Source of the DNA: Nocardia anaemiae NBRC 100462
GTDB lineage: Bacteria; Actinomycetota; Actinomycetes; Mycobacteriales; Mycobacteriaceae
DNA: 64,000 bases
Assembly: GCF_001612725.1 (NCBI RefSeq)
Contig: NZ_BDAZ01000017.1
Coordinates: 300,754-364,753, forward strand
Reading direction: 5' to 3'
Part shown: positions 9,064 through 18,479 of the stretch, one piece after another
Layout of the letters: the number at the start of each line of letters is the position of its first letter
How positions within the stretch are numbered: the stretch's first letter is position 1
Program-made: the position numbers and the translations under genes
The notes under the pieces: generated by a model
Databases searched by the model: none
Seen by the model: only the letters and a program-made list of their open reading frames with translations
Told to the model about the DNA's origin: nothing

Positions 9064-10698
9064 CTATGCCGCCGCGACGCCCAACTCGTCGGCGGTGATC
9101 TGTTCCAGTGACTTGCGCCGGGTCTCGACGATGAACCCGACGGCCACCACCGCCGCGATCGCGATCGGCGCCGCGCTGATCAGCGCGGTCACGGTGATGG
9201 ACGGGGTGGCCACGGCGAGCACCACCAGCGCGATGACCAGAACACCGCCCGCCTTGGTCATGGCCGCCGCGACGCCGCTGCCGCGAGACCTGATCCGGGT
9301 CGGGTAGACCTCCGCGCCGTAGGCCACGATGACCGCGACCACCGAGCTGGAACCCCAGATCGGTACCACCAGAAGGGCATACAGCAGCGTGGTGTTGTCG
9401 GCGACGTGATCGCCGAGGATCACGAAGCCACCGAGCGCGGCGGCGAGCAGCGTGCTGAGCGTGATCAGCGTCCATTTGGTGGAGCGGTGGTAGCAATAGG
9501 CGACCAGGAAATTCAGTGGGAAGCCGATCAGCGCGGAGTCACGCAGGATCTTGTCAGCGGTGACACCGGTAAATCCCAGGCCGCGCAGATTCGTCGGCAA
9601 CCAGAGCTGGAAGCCGTAGGTGACCAGTCCGACGCCGAGCCCCAAGAGGGCCAGCACGATAGTCATTCCGGCGAACGGGCGGCGCAACAACTGACCGAAC
9701 CCGCCTTGCAGACCATCCTCGGCGGCGGCTTCCGGCCGCTCGACCACGACGACCTCGGCGTTGTAGGTGCGCAGCACTTCTTCGGCCTCGCGGTGCCTGC
9801 CGATGGCCATCAGGAACCGCGGCGACTCCGGAATCCAGCGCACCAGCAGCACCAGCAGCAGTCCGGTGGGCAGGCCGATCAGCCAGAGGCTGCGCCAGCC
9901 GTAGGTCTCACCGATCGTCGAGGACAGCCAGCTGGTGATGACGTATGCCCCCGCGATATCACCGCCGATCAGCACGAGCAGCCAGCCGCGGTGGCGCGCC
10001 GGGATGGTCTCCGAGAGCAGCGTGAAGGCGATCGGCAGCATCCCACCCGCGCTCAGGCCCATGATGAAGCACATCGCGACATTCAGCTCGAAGCTGGGCA
10101 TAGCGCCGCAGATCGCGGTGCCCACGAAGAAGATTCCGGCCAGCAAGATCGCCGCCTTGCGGCCGATGCGGTCGCCGAGCCAGCCCCACAAGAACGACCC
10201 GAGCACTGTGCCGGTGATGCCGGACAATGGCAGCAGCGCCACCGGCAGCGCGTCCAGGTGCGGACTCGCCGGTGTGCGCAGGTGGTACTCCGCACCGACA
10301 CCCGGAACGACGAAGGCCAGCGTTGTCGGCTTCATCACGTCGATGGTGATCGCGGCGGCCATGATCAGCAGCAGCACCACGTGCACCCGGTTGATCGGCG
10401 CGTCGTCGAGTGCCCGCACCCGCAGCCCGGCCACGGTGTCGGGCACCGCGCGCTGGGGGAACAGGCCGTAAGTGGTGACGCCCAAACCGATCACGATCAG
10501 GATCATCCCCGTGATCATGGGGCCGTCCATCGGCATGCCCGCCATCCGATAGCCCATATCGCGGGCCATGACATACATCGGAAGGTGCAGCGCGGTGCCG
10601 AGCACCGTCAACACCAGACCGAACCAGAAAGCTCCCGTACGCCGACGGTTGATCGGACTCTCCGATCGTTGCGCGATATCGACGGCGTTCACAAACAT
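9064..10698 (-). CDS. MFS transporter, metabolite:proton symporter type
   Basis: A 544-residue integral membrane carrier with about 12 hydrophobic segments. Segments 1-2 are split by a hydrophilic stretch of about 70 residues. The MFS loop 2-3 signature appears as GWLGDRIGRKAAILL, and RWIPESPRFLMAIGR matches the sugar and aromatic-acid carriers. The C-terminal half has YGAEVYPTRIRSRGSG. ATG 10698 is chosen because GAGGG precedes it at suitable spacing; the in-frame GTG at 10722 has no ribosome site. The substrate is unknown, with organic acids or niacin-like compounds plausible from the family. Confidence 0.85.
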   Translation of the reverse strand: MFVNAVDIAQRSESPINRRRTGAFWFGLVLTVLGTALHLPMYVMARDMGYRMAGMPMDGPMITGMILIVIGLGVTTYGLFPQRAVPDTVAGLRVRALDDAPINRVHVVLLLIMAAAITIDVMKPTTLAFVVPGVGAEYHLRTPASPHLDALPVALLPLSGITGTVLGSFLWGWLGDRIGRKAAILLAGIFFVGTAICGAMPSFELNVAMCFIMGLSAGGMLPIAFTLLSETIPARHRGWLLVLIGGDIAGAYVITSWLSSTIGETYGWRSLWLIGLPTGLLLVLLVRWIPESPRFLMAIGRHREAEEVLRTYNAEVVVVERPEAAAEDGLQGGFGQLLRRPFAGMTIVLALLGLGVGLVTYGFQLWLPTNLRGLGFTGVTADKILRDSALIGFPLNFLVAYCYHRSTKWTLITLSTLLAAALGGFVILGDHVADNTTLLYALLVVPIWGSSSVVAVIVAYGAEVYPTRIRSRGSGVAAAMTKAGGVLVIALVVLAVATPSITVTALISAAPIAIAAVVAVGFIVETRRKSLEQITADELGVAAA

Positions 10699-10720
10699 CA
10701 CCGAACCCTCATCAGCCCCC

Positions 10721-10755
10721 ACACACCAGTTACCGATCGGTATTACACACCAGTT
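10721..10755. promoter_or_regulatory. palindrome flanked by direct repeats upstream of the MFS gene
   Basis: TACCGATCGGTA (10731-10742) is a perfect 12-bp palindrome. The 11-mer ACACACCAGTT occurs at 10721-10731 and again at 10745-10755, one on each side. The element lies 23-57 bp upstream of the ATG at 10698 on the minus strand, where an operator would be expected. The binding protein is unknown. Confidence 0.55.
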
Positions 10756-10913
10756 CGGTGCCGGTGTGGGCCTTTTAATCTGTTCGGCATCAACAAGTTC
10801 GGGTCGCGGCGGATTTACCTATGAGAATGGTTGCGGCTACGGTCGGCTGGGTAATCTGCTGCACCGATTTCACGGCCACTTCCCACTGCTGGAAATATGG
10901 TCGATGTCGACTA

Positions 10914-11264
10914 CTATTCGCCGCCCACGTGCCTGATGGATTCTCCACCTTTCGTGTGGTGCAGCCGGCCGAAGCGACTGTCGAGCAGGTTGATCATGGC
11001 GTCGGCAGCGCCGGTATAAGCCTCTTCGACCGTGTCCGCGCGGTGGGTTACCGCGACCGGCGGCTGACCGGATATCCGGGCCTCCAGTACGCATTGCTTA
11101 TCGTCTGGACCGCCTTTTTGGGCGTTCAGATCGGTCAGATGCACTTCCAGCCGAGTGACCTGCTCGGCGAACCGGTCGAGTGTCGCGGAGAGCGTCGATT
11201 CCACGCGCTCGGCCAGCGATGCGCCGCCGTGGATATTGCTGCCGGTGTTGACCTGAATCTGCAC
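10914..11264 (-). CDS. HPF/RaiA-like ribosome-associated protein, short form
   Basis: A 116-residue protein resembling the N-terminal S30AE domain of ribosome hibernation factors. It opens QIQVNTGSNIHGG and continues with TRLEVHLTDLNAQKGG, KQCVLEARISGQPPVAVTH and AADAMINLLDSRFGRL, following the beta-alpha-beta pattern of the family. It lacks the C-terminal dimerisation domain of long HPF. The GTG at 11264 is chosen because GGAGAGG lies just upstream; the longer in-frame extension to 11360 is arginine-rich and not family-like. The protein would bind the 30S subunit in stationary phase (family knowledge). No neighbour is functionally linked. Confidence 0.78.
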   Translation of the reverse strand: MQIQVNTGSNIHGGASLAERVESTLSATLDRFAEQVTRLEVHLTDLNAQKGGPDDKQCVLEARISGQPPVAVTHRADTVEEAYTGAADAMINLLDSRFGRLHHTKGGESIRHVGGE

Positions 11265-11396
11265 GAGCCTCTCCAATCCGATAGGTGCGGACAGCACTGT
11301 CTGCCTACGGTTACCGACCCGCGGAGCGCGAACTCGGCAATCCGTCGGCAATGCCGACACTACCCGCGTGGGTGTGCGCTCAGCAGATTCCCAGGC

Positions 11397-12722
11397 TCAG
11401 ACCGGCTGCGCCGCGATCGGTGACTCCAGCTTCTGGGCATCGGGAACCACAGTGCCGCGCAACGAGGTTCCCGCGGTCTCGCGCAGGAACGACCAGGCGA
11501 GGAGTCCGATCAGGCTGGCGCCCACCATATACGCGGCCGGGAACAGCGACCAGCCGGTCGATTCGATCGCGGCCTCGTTGACCAGCGGCGCGGTACCGCC
11601 GAATGCGGCGGTGGAGATGTTGTAGCCGAGAGCGAAACCCGCATAGCGCACATGCGTCGGGAAGATCGCCGGAAAGGTCGAGCTGATCGTCGCCAGCTGA
11701 GGCACGTACAACAGGCCGAGCACGACGAATCCGGTGATGGCCCAACCGGTTCCCTGCCCCATCAACCAGTACATGGGCAGCGCGAGTATCGCGAGACCGA
11801 CCAGCGAGACCAGCCAGAGCGGGCGGCGGCCCACCCGGTCCGACAGCCTGCCGAAGAACGGCAGCACGATCATCATCACCAACTGCCCGATCAGCATCAT
11901 GGCGGTGGTGGTGGATTCGCCGACGCCGATGGTGTTCTGCAGGTAGGTCGGCTGATAGGTGAGCAGGGTGTAGTTCACCACGTTCAGGGCGACCACCAGA
12001 CCGATCAGCGTCAGGGTTTCGCGGCGATAGGTGGTCAGCACCTCCCACACGCCGCCCGGCGGGTGCGGTTTATCGGCCACCTCGGTGAATACCGGCGATT
12101 CGTCCAGATGCGAGCGCAGGTACCAGCCGATCAGGCCGAGCGGCACCGCGAACAGGAACGGCAGGCGCCAACCCCAGTCGTGCATGGCATCCGACCCGAA
12201 GATCACCTGGCACAGCAGCACCACTGCCGAGCCGCCGACGAATCCGCCGAGGGTGCCGAATTCCAGGAAGCTGCCGAGGAACCCGCGCCTGCGATCGTTC
12301 GCGCATTCGGCCAGATAGGTTGCGGCACCGCCGTATTCACCGCCGGTCGAGAAGCCCTGCACGACGCGAAGGGCGATGAGCAGAACCGGCGCGAACCAAC
12401 CGATCTGGGCGTGGGTCGGGAGCAGACCGATGCAGCCGGTAGCACCGGCCATCAGCAGAATCGTGGTAGCCAGCACCACTTTTCGGCCGAGGCGGTCGCC
12501 GAGCGGTCCCCAGACCATGCCGCCGAGCGGGCGCAGCAGGAAGGAGATGGCGAAGCCGAGCATGGTGCCGAGGGTGCCGAGTTCGCCCGGGAAGAACGCG
12601 TCAGTGAGGTAGGTGGCGGTCGCAGCGTAGACGCCGTAGTCGAACCATTCGGTGGCATTGCCCATCGCGGAGGCGGCGACCGATCGGCGTAGCGTTTTCT
12701 TCTCCGATTCGCGATCCGTCAC
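11397..12722 (-). CDS. MFS transporter, MHS (ProP/ShiA-like) family
   Basis: A 441-residue metabolite:H+ symporter. The first segment carries the MHS hallmark SAMGNATEWFDYGVYA, followed by GPLGDRLGRKVVLATTILLMA and RVVQGFSTGGEYGGAATYLAE, both typical of ProP, KgtP and ShiA proteins. The second half contains FFGRLSDRVGRRPL. Substrates of the family include betaine, proline, 2-oxoglutarate, citrate and shikimate; which applies here is not readable. The GTG at 12722 is preceded by GAGGAGG, an excellent ribosome site. The upstream 258 bp to the PII-like gene hold nothing I recognise. Confidence 0.9.
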   Translation of the reverse strand: MTDRESEKKTLRRSVAASAMGNATEWFDYGVYAATATYLTDAFFPGELGTLGTMLGFAISFLLRPLGGMVWGPLGDRLGRKVVLATTILLMAGATGCIGLLPTHAQIGWFAPVLLIALRVVQGFSTGGEYGGAATYLAECANDRRRGFLGSFLEFGTLGGFVGGSAVVLLCQVIFGSDAMHDWGWRLPFLFAVPLGLIGWYLRSHLDESPVFTEVADKPHPPGGVWEVLTTYRRETLTLIGLVVALNVVNYTLLTYQPTYLQNTIGVGESTTTAMMLIGQLVMMIVLPFFGRLSDRVGRRPLWLVSLVGLAILALPMYWLMGQGTGWAITGFVVLGLLYVPQLATISSTFPAIFPTHVRYAGFALGYNISTAAFGGTAPLVNEAAIESTGWSLFPAAYMVGASLIGLLAWSFLRETAGTSLRGTVVPDAQKLESPIAAQPV

Positions 12723-12980
12723 GTGCGCCTCCTCACCAGCCCAGGTAACGGGCCTCGATTCGTTCGACCGGCCCGACCCGGATTTCGGATGCAGGCACGG
12801 AACTAACCGGTACCCACGTTCCGAACCGGGCAAACAAGCGGCGGTCCAACCACGCCGGTGACGGGGCCGCCGCCACCTGCGGGATCGACGGGAAATGTGA
12901 GCATGGTCACACTGGCGATTTCGTCGACTGCCGCGGCCCCCACCCGACCGATGACCGCCCGGATCGCGACCGCGGCGCAA

Positions 12981-13358
12981 TCACAGCGAGCGAGCGTCGA
13001 TCATCCAGATCTGAATTCTGGACGGCCCGGCATTCGCACCGATTCGATCGATCAACCGAACCAGATCCGCGACATCGTCATTCTTGGCCAGCAATTCGAT
13101 GCGCAGCCCCGCCTCGACATCGCTGACGAACTCTTGACCCCGATAGCGCTCGACTCGGCTGCCCCGGTCGTCCACCCGGTAGACCTGGCAGACCACCATC
13201 CGCCGCACGCCGAACATGGCAAGCGACTGCTTGATCTGGTCGAAGAGGGCCGCGGGCAGCACCAGCGTGATGAGCTTCGCGTCGACGCCGTCACCTGGAC
13301 TCATCGGGTCATCGATGTCGTGCCCGACACTGCCCTGAAGGTGGATGGTGGCATTCAC
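12981..13358 (-). CDS. PII-like signal protein
   Basis: A 125-residue ferredoxin-fold protein resembling GlnB/GlnK and SbtB-type PII proteins. The core pattern is visible: KLITLVLPAALFDQIKQSLAMFGVRRMVVCQVY, a short T-loop ending RYRGQEFVSDVEAGLRIELLAKNDD, then LVRLIDRIGANAGPSRIQIWMIDA. The T-loop is shorter than in GlnB, and the C-terminus ends soon after the last strand, so a non-canonical ligand or partner is likely. The GTG start at 13358 overlaps the stop of the decayed upstream reading frame (ACGTGA), so it was once the second gene of a coupled pair. Such proteins commonly regulate a transporter encoded beside them. An internal ATG at 13304 is an alternative start. Confidence 0.72.
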   Translation of the reverse strand: MNATIHLQGSVGHDIDDPMSPGDGVDAKLITLVLPAALFDQIKQSLAMFGVRRMVVCQVYRVDDRGSRVERYRGQEFVSDVEAGLRIELLAKNDDVADLVRLIDRIGANAGPSRIQIWMIDARSL

Positions 13359-13712
13359 GTGGTCGCCTGATTCCCGGGCGCCTCACCCGATGGTTTGTCC
13401 GGCGCCAGCTTGGGCAGGGCGGGCGCAGCAGGGAACATCCCCGCAAGGGCGGAGACCCGGGTCTCGTATCGCCGGTCTCCAGTACATGGTCCGGCATGCG
13501 CAGACTGGTGAACAACCCGAGATCTTCACCGATCACGGAGGTGGCGAACGCATTCCACACGATCATGGTGGCCGCGGCACCTGCCCGCCGGAGCAGCTGT
13601 TTCGGCTGATTCAGGCCGAAAATGCCACGCTGGCAACATCATTGCCATCGCCGCGGTACATGATGATCCGCGGATCGGCGAGTACACCGAACAGTCGGGC
13701 CAGGCCGTGTTA
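13359..13712 (-). pseudogene. decayed reading frame upstream of the PII-like gene
   Basis: No open frame spans the region, but three minus-strand frames in succession look coding. The first, from about 13712, reads GLARLFGVLADPRIIMYRG and then SVAFSA-stop. The second, near 13610-13470, contains RRAGAAATMIVWNAFATS and GEDLGLFTSLRMPDHVLETG. The third, from about 13475, contains TRVSALAGMFPAAPALPKL and ends in a TGA that overlaps the GTG of the PII-like gene. This is what a gene with at least two frameshifts or small deletions would leave. I do not recognise the family. By analogy with other PII-like pairs, a transporter or its regulator would be expected, but that is inference. Confidence 0.5.
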
Positions 13713-13722
13713 AATCTGGATC

Positions 13723-14307
13723 TCATGGCGCGAGCATGGTCGCGATGCTGCTCGTGACATCCTTCGCGAGCGCGCCGTTCACGGGGGCGTGGCGGCTGAG
13801 CAGTCGGTACCACATCGCGCCGAAGACGAAATCGACGACGAGATCCAGCGGAACCGCCGGAGCCAGTTTTCCAGCGTCGACACCGCGTTGGAGCAGTGCG
13901 CGCAGTGTCGCTCGGCGCGGGCCGATCACGGTGTCCTGCAATCGTTCGGACAAAGCTGGATCACGCTGGGCGTCCGACATCAGACCGACCAGCGCCTGAC
14001 CCGTCACCTTTTGCGCAAGTTCGAAAGTGGCCGTGAGCAGACGTTCGACCGCGATGAGCACATCCACCGATTCGTCCGAAACATGCAGTGCCGCATGCTC
14101 TTCGGCCAATCCGATCAGCGCCTCGATCAGAATCGAGGCCTTATCCGGCCACCAGCGGTAGACCGTCTGCCGTCCGACGCCTGCCCCGTCCGCGATGGCC
14201 TTGATGGTCAGGTCCTGGTAGCCGTCCCGCTCGCAGAGCTCCAGCGCCGTGTGCAGGATCGCGCGCCTGGCGTCCTCGCTGCGGGGTCGACCTCGGGCTC
14301 CTGTCAT
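13723..14307 (-). CDS. TetR family transcriptional regulator
   Basis: A 194-residue regulator with an N-terminal helix-turn-helix: GRPRSEDARRAILHTALEL, then LTIKAIADGAGVGRQTVYRWW. The C-terminal part (TLRALLQRGVDAGKL, VVDFVFGAMWYRLL) matches the TetR_C domain common in actinobacterial repressors. The ATG at 14307 begins the conserved region; an in-frame GTG at 14328 would lie on the operator. It is divergent from the SDR at 14399, with an inverted repeat between the two genes, so autoregulation and control of the SDR are likely. Confidence 0.88.
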   Translation of the reverse strand: MTGARGRPRSEDARRAILHTALELCERDGYQDLTIKAIADGAGVGRQTVYRWWPDKASILIEALIGLAEEHAALHVSDESVDVLIAVERLLTATFELAQKVTGQALVGLMSDAQRDPALSERLQDTVIGPRRATLRALLQRGVDAGKLAPAVPLDLVVDFVFGAMWYRLLSRHAPVNGALAKDVTSSIATMLAP

Positions 14308-14326
14308 GCGAGCCACTTTACAAGAC

Positions 14327-14358
14327 ACTGTGCCTCGAATATATTAACGAGGCACGGT
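14327..14358. promoter_or_regulatory. inverted-repeat operator between TetR and SDR genes
   Basis: GTGCCTCG (14330-14337) and CGAGGCAC (14348-14355) form a perfect 8-bp inverted repeat around an AT-rich 10-bp spacer. The arms extend to about 11 bp with one mismatch (14327-14358). It is 20 bp from the TetR start and about 40 bp from the SDR start, the usual position of a TetR operator in a divergent pair. Confidence 0.75.
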
Positions 14359-14398
14359 GGTTCGAAAATCATCGTGATTCGTACTTCAGGAGGATCTT

Positions 14399-15118
14399 GT
14401 GAGCAACAAAGTGGTCATCGTTGGCGGAACCTCTGGAATCGGCCTGGCGACCGCTCGTCGACTCGCCGCGAACGGCGCGGAGGTCGTCATCGCCGGACGC
14501 AACGAAGAGCGACTGACCGCCGCATTGGCCGACTTGGGACGGCGGGTGACCGGGAAGGTCGTCGACGCGCGTGCCGAAAACGAACTGGCACAACTGTTTT
14601 CGGAGATCGGACCGGTCGACCATGTGGTGGTGACCGTGACCGGACCGTCCGGCACCACCCCGTTCCGCGAACTCGGCCTGGACCATCTGCAGGCCCACGT
14701 CTCCGGCAAACTGCTGCCGCACGTCGCCACCATTCAAGCCGCGCTGCCCCATCTCGCGCAGGACGGATCCATCACGCTGGTGTCCGCCGCGTCCGCGGGC
14801 GGCGCCATGCCGACAACCGCCGCACTGGCCGCCGTCAATGCCGGTGTCGAGGCCATCGTCCCCGTCCTCGCGGTAGAACTGGCACCCGTGCGCGTGAACG
14901 CCGTGTCCCCGGGCGTGATCGACACCGAATGGTGGAACTTCCTGCCCGAGGATGCCCGCGCCGAGGCGTTCGCCGGAATCGCGGCGCAGACCCCGGTCGG
15001 CCGGATCGGCAGCGCGGACGATATCGCCAAGGCCATCGAATTCCTCACCGACAACACCTTCACCACCGGCGTGGTGGTTCGGGTGGACGGCGGCGCTCGC
15101 CTCGGCTCCCCCAAATAA
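14399..15118 (+). CDS. SDR-fold protein lacking the catalytic Tyr/Lys
   Basis: A 239-residue short-chain dehydrogenase fold. The cofactor motif is GGTSGIGLATARRLAANG followed by VVIAGRNEERL, which suggests NADP(H). The strand leading to the active site is SITLVSAASAGGAMPTTAALAAVNAG. Where the family has Tyr-x-x-x-Lys, this protein has alanine and asparagine, so classical oxidoreductase chemistry is doubtful. The C-terminal part (APVRVNAVSPGVIDT) is normal. GTG 14399 follows AGGAGG with 5-bp spacing. The divergent TetR and the operator between them suggest inducible expression. Confidence 0.88.
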   Translation: MSNKVVIVGGTSGIGLATARRLAANGAEVVIAGRNEERLTAALADLGRRVTGKVVDARAENELAQLFSEIGPVDHVVVTVTGPSGTTPFRELGLDHLQAHVSGKLLPHVATIQAALPHLAQDGSITLVSAASAGGAMPTTAALAAVNAGVEAIVPVLAVELAPVRVNAVSPGVIDTEWWNFLPEDARAEAFAGIAAQTPVGRIGSADDIAKAIEFLTDNTFTTGVVVRVDGGARLGSPK

Positions 15119-15128
15119 CCCCACCGCA

Positions 15129-15172
15129 CCCGGCGTTTTCGTCACGGTCGGTGCGCGTGACGAAAAGCCGGG
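15129..15172. terminator. bidirectional terminator hairpin
   Basis: CCCGGC-g-TTTTCGTCAC pairs with GTGACGAAAAGCCGGG at 15157-15172: 16 bp with one bulged base, around an 11-nt loop. It separates the converging SDR (ends 15118) and DUF1059 gene (ends 15182). The A/T tracts inside the arms make it usable in both directions. Confidence 0.75.
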
Positions 15173-15181
15173 CGGGGTGGA

Positions 15182-15328
15182 TCAGTAAGCGATGAACAGA
15201 ATTTCGTCCCGGGAATAGTCGTGCCCCGGATGGTTCGCGGCAAGATGCGCCTTGGTCTTCTCGACCAGGTCGTCCTCATCCGTCCCGACGATCTGTTCGC
15301 CGCAGGGGCAGTTCAGATTTCGCTTCAT
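15182..15328 (-). CDS. DUF1059 family small protein
   Basis: A 48-residue protein beginning MKRNLNCPCGEQIVGTDED and ending with a HxxxHPGHDYSRDEIL segment. DUF1059 proteins are small, with a CxCG pair near the N-terminus and later histidines that could bind metal; their function is unknown. The ATG at 15328 is preceded by GAAGGAAGGA at good spacing. A longer in-frame extension to 15391 lacks support. Confidence 0.78.
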   Translation of the reverse strand: MKRNLNCPCGEQIVGTDEDDLVEKTKAHLAANHPGHDYSRDEILFIAY

Positions 15329-15453
15329 CAGCGGTCCTTCCTTCTCCCCCGTCAGTCTAAGCACGCGCCCCACGCCCGAGCCGGTGCACACCCTATCCGG
15401 GCCGCACTCGGCATCGCGCTCGAAAGGGCGCAGAATGGGGGAAGGAGGTCATG

Positions 15454-15660
15454 ATGCAACTGCTAAAGGGCCTGCTCGGCGTGGTGTTGGGGCTCGTGAC
15501 AGCCGTGCTCGGCACGGTAGTCGGGATCCTCGCGGCCGTGGTCTGGCTCGTCGGCGCGGTGCTATGCGTGACGCTGATCCTCATTCCCCTGGGGCTCCCC
15601 GTCATGCGGCTCGCCCGCCGCCTGTTCACGCTCGCCGGGCAGCTGATGCACCTTCCCTGA
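15454..15660 (+). CDS. small two-segment membrane protein
   Basis: A 68-residue hydrophobic protein. Residues about 8-37 (VVLGLVTAVLGTVVGILAAVVWL) and 38-52 (LCVTLILIPLGLPV) are long nonpolar runs separated by few polar residues, suggesting a membrane hairpin. A basic segment (MRLARRLFTLAG) follows. ATG 15454 is preferred over the adjacent ATG at 15451 because of its spacing from GGAGG. I cannot assign a family. A 7-bp hairpin overlaps the stop codon. Confidence 0.65.
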   Translation: MQLLKGLLGVVLGLVTAVLGTVVGILAAVVWLVGAVLCVTLILIPLGLPVMRLARRLFTLAGQLMHLP

Positions 15661-15678
15661 AGACCGTCCAGGGTCTTC
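15659..15678 (+). terminator. short hairpin at the end of the small membrane gene
   Basis: GAAGACC (15659-15665) and GGTCTTC (15672-15678) form a perfect 7-bp stem with a 6-nt loop, directly at the stop codon. There is no U-tract, so termination efficiency is uncertain. Confidence 0.45.
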
Positions 15679-16097
15679 GACATCGGAACGCGCCGCCCAT
15701 TCTCCGCGTGCGGCGAGAGATATCCGCATGCCTCGGCCGACGCCTTCCCCAGACCCGACTACCGAGATCGCACAACCGCGCCGATGTCACTCTCAGGCTG
15801 GCCGCATGCCCGACGACAGTCACGATCTCGCCACCATGGTCGTCCGCAAACCCCGGTCATCGCGAATCTGTCATGCATATGCCGGGTCGGCCGGGGCTTC
15901 GGGCTGTTTCGGGGTGGCGGGGACCCAGCTGCGTAGTGACTGAATGATCCGTAAAGGTGTCGGTTGCCGAGGTGACGCTGCACGGATGCGTCGACCTCGA
16001 TCTCCGACTCGGTGTGCATGGGTAAACGCCGTCGCGCACCCATGCCGTTGCGATCGTTGTGGGCGTAGCGCCGCAGTGGGTCCGGCGCTACGCATGC
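15679..16097. other. intergenic stretch without recognised genes
   Basis: About 420 bp between the small membrane gene and the tail of the amine-catabolism operon. Short frames are open on both strands, but none has a ribosome site together with family-like content. I see no RNA or repeat here. Confidence 0.5.
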
Positions 16098-16262
16098 TCA
16101 ATTCCCTTGGTCCGGTTGGGGATAGGAACCGGGTGCGCTGCCGTCACTGCGGCTGAAGACGGGGCGGAAATCCGCACCGCCGGTGTCGGTTGCGACGGAC
16201 GGCTCCGTCGGCAGGGCGTCGTGGCTGAACAGCCCGGGCGATCGCCCATCTTCCGTACTCAT
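16098..16262 (-). CDS. possible small hypothetical protein (54 aa)
   Basis: A short open frame starts at the ATG at 16262, with GAGAGAGG about 10 bp upstream, and encodes a hydrophilic peptide opening MSTEDGRSPGLFSHDALP. It lies 80 bp downstream of the SDR at 16343 on the same strand, so it could be the last gene of that operon. No family is recognised, and it could be non-coding. Confidence 0.3.
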   Translation of the reverse strand: MSTEDGRSPGLFSHDALPTEPSVATDTGGADFRPVFSRSDGSAPGSYPQPDQGN

Positions 16263-16342
16263 CTCACGAGCCTCTCTCTGATCGGCGACGTAGGGCGACC
16301 TCTGGCTTGCTGCTCAGCGGTCCGCCCGAATCAACCGTACCT

Positions 16343-17110
<768 letters not shown>

Positions 17111-17120
17111 ATCTCCTTAA

Positions 17121-18479
17121 CTAGGTGGCGATGAAGACGTTCTTGGTCTCGGTAAAGGCGAGTGCCGCATCGGGTCCGAGTTCGCGCCCGAGCCCGGACT
17201 GTTTGTATCCGCCGAACGGCGTCCAATACCGCACCGAGGAATGCGAATTCACCGACAGATTCCCGGCTTCCACACCGCGCGACACCCGCAGCGCCCGACC
17301 GACATCATTGGTCCAGATGGAGCCGGACAGACCGTATTCGGTGTCATTGGCAATGCGCAGGGCATCGGCCTCGTCCTCGAACGGAACCACCGCGACCACC
17401 GGCCCGAACACTTCCTCGGTGAGCACCCGATCCGATGGTGCGTCGGGCAGCACAACCGTTGGCGGATACCAGAATCCGGGCCCATCGGGCTGCGTCCCGG
17501 TGAACGCCACCTTGGTCGACGGCTCGACGAACGAGGCCACCCGGTCACGATGCGCGGCCGAAATCAGCGGCCCCATTTCGGTGGACTCGTCACCAGGATC
17601 GCCCACCCGCACCCCGTGCACTGCCGGTTCCAGCAACTCGAGGAATCGGTCGAAAACACTGCGCTGCACCAGAATCCGCGACCGTGCACAGCAATCCTGT
17701 CCGGCGTTGTCGAAAACACCGTAGGGCGCGGTCGCCGCCGCACGCTCCAGATCGGCATCGGCGAAAACGATATTCGCGCTCTTACCGCCCAATTCGAGCG
17801 TCACCCGCTTCACCTGGCGCGCACATCCGGCCATGATCTCCTTGCCCACCTCGGTGGACCCGGTGAAGACCACCTTCCGCACGGCGGGATGGGTCACGAA
17901 CCGCTGCCCAACCACCGAACCCTTGCCGGGCAGCACCTGGAAGACACCTTCCGGCACACCGGCTTCGAGCGCGAGCTCACTCAACCGGATCGCGGTGAGC
18001 GGCGTCAGTTCGGCAGGCTTGAGCACCACGGTGTTCCCGGCGGCCAGTGCGGGTCCGAACCCCCATGCCGCGATCGGCATCGGGAAGTTCCACGGCACGA
18101 TCACCCCCACCACGCCGAGCGGTTCATGGAAGGTGATGTCGACCCCGCCCGCGACCGGAATCTGATTGCCGAGCAGGCGTTCCGGAATCCCGGCCGCGAA
18201 ATGCAGCACATCGCGCACATTGCCCGCCTCCCAGCGCGCATTGCCGATGGTGTGTCCGGCATTGGCGACCTCGAGCTGGGCCAGCTGCTCGAGATTCGCA
18301 TCGACGGCCTCGGCGAAGCGGCGCAGCAGCCGAGCCCGATCTCCCGGCGCGACCGCGCGCCAATCGGCCGCGGCCCGCTGCGCCCGCTCGATGGCCGCAT
18401 CGGTCTCGGCCGCGCCCACCAGCTCGACTGTGGTGACGACCTGCTCGGTCGCCGGGTTGACCACCTGCGTTGTCGTCAC
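17121..18479 (-). CDS. aldehyde dehydrogenase (amine-catabolism type)
   Basis: A 452-residue NAD(P)-dependent aldehyde dehydrogenase. It has the oxyanion-hole region VIVPWNFPMPIAAWGFGPALAAGN, the general-base motif TLELGGKSANIVF and the nucleophile in NAGQDCCARSRI, where a double Cys occupies the active-site position. PFGGYKQSGLGRE near the C-terminus is typical of PuuC/betaine-type enzymes. The GTG at 18479 overlaps the TGA of the upstream hydrolase (GTGA). In this operon the likely substrate is gamma-glutamyl-aminobutyraldehyde or a similar glutamylated aldehyde, by analogy with the Puu pathway (inference). Confidence 0.92.
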   Translation of the reverse strand: MTTTQVVNPATEQVVTTVELVGAAETDAAIERAQRAAADWRAVAPGDRARLLRRFAEAVDANLEQLAQLEVANAGHTIGNARWEAGNVRDVLHFAAGIPERLLGNQIPVAGGVDITFHEPLGVVGVIVPWNFPMPIAAWGFGPALAAGNTVVLKPAELTPLTAIRLSELALEAGVPEGVFQVLPGKGSVVGQRFVTHPAVRKVVFTGSTEVGKEIMAGCARQVKRVTLELGGKSANIVFADADLERAAATAPYGVFDNAGQDCCARSRILVQRSVFDRFLELLEPAVHGVRVGDPGDESTEMGPLISAAHRDRVASFVEPSTKVAFTGTQPDGPGFWYPPTVVLPDAPSDRVLTEEVFGPVVAVVPFEDEADALRIANDTEYGLSGSIWTNDVGRALRVSRGVEAGNLSVNSHSSVRYWTPFGGYKQSGLGRELGPDAALAFTETKNVFIAT

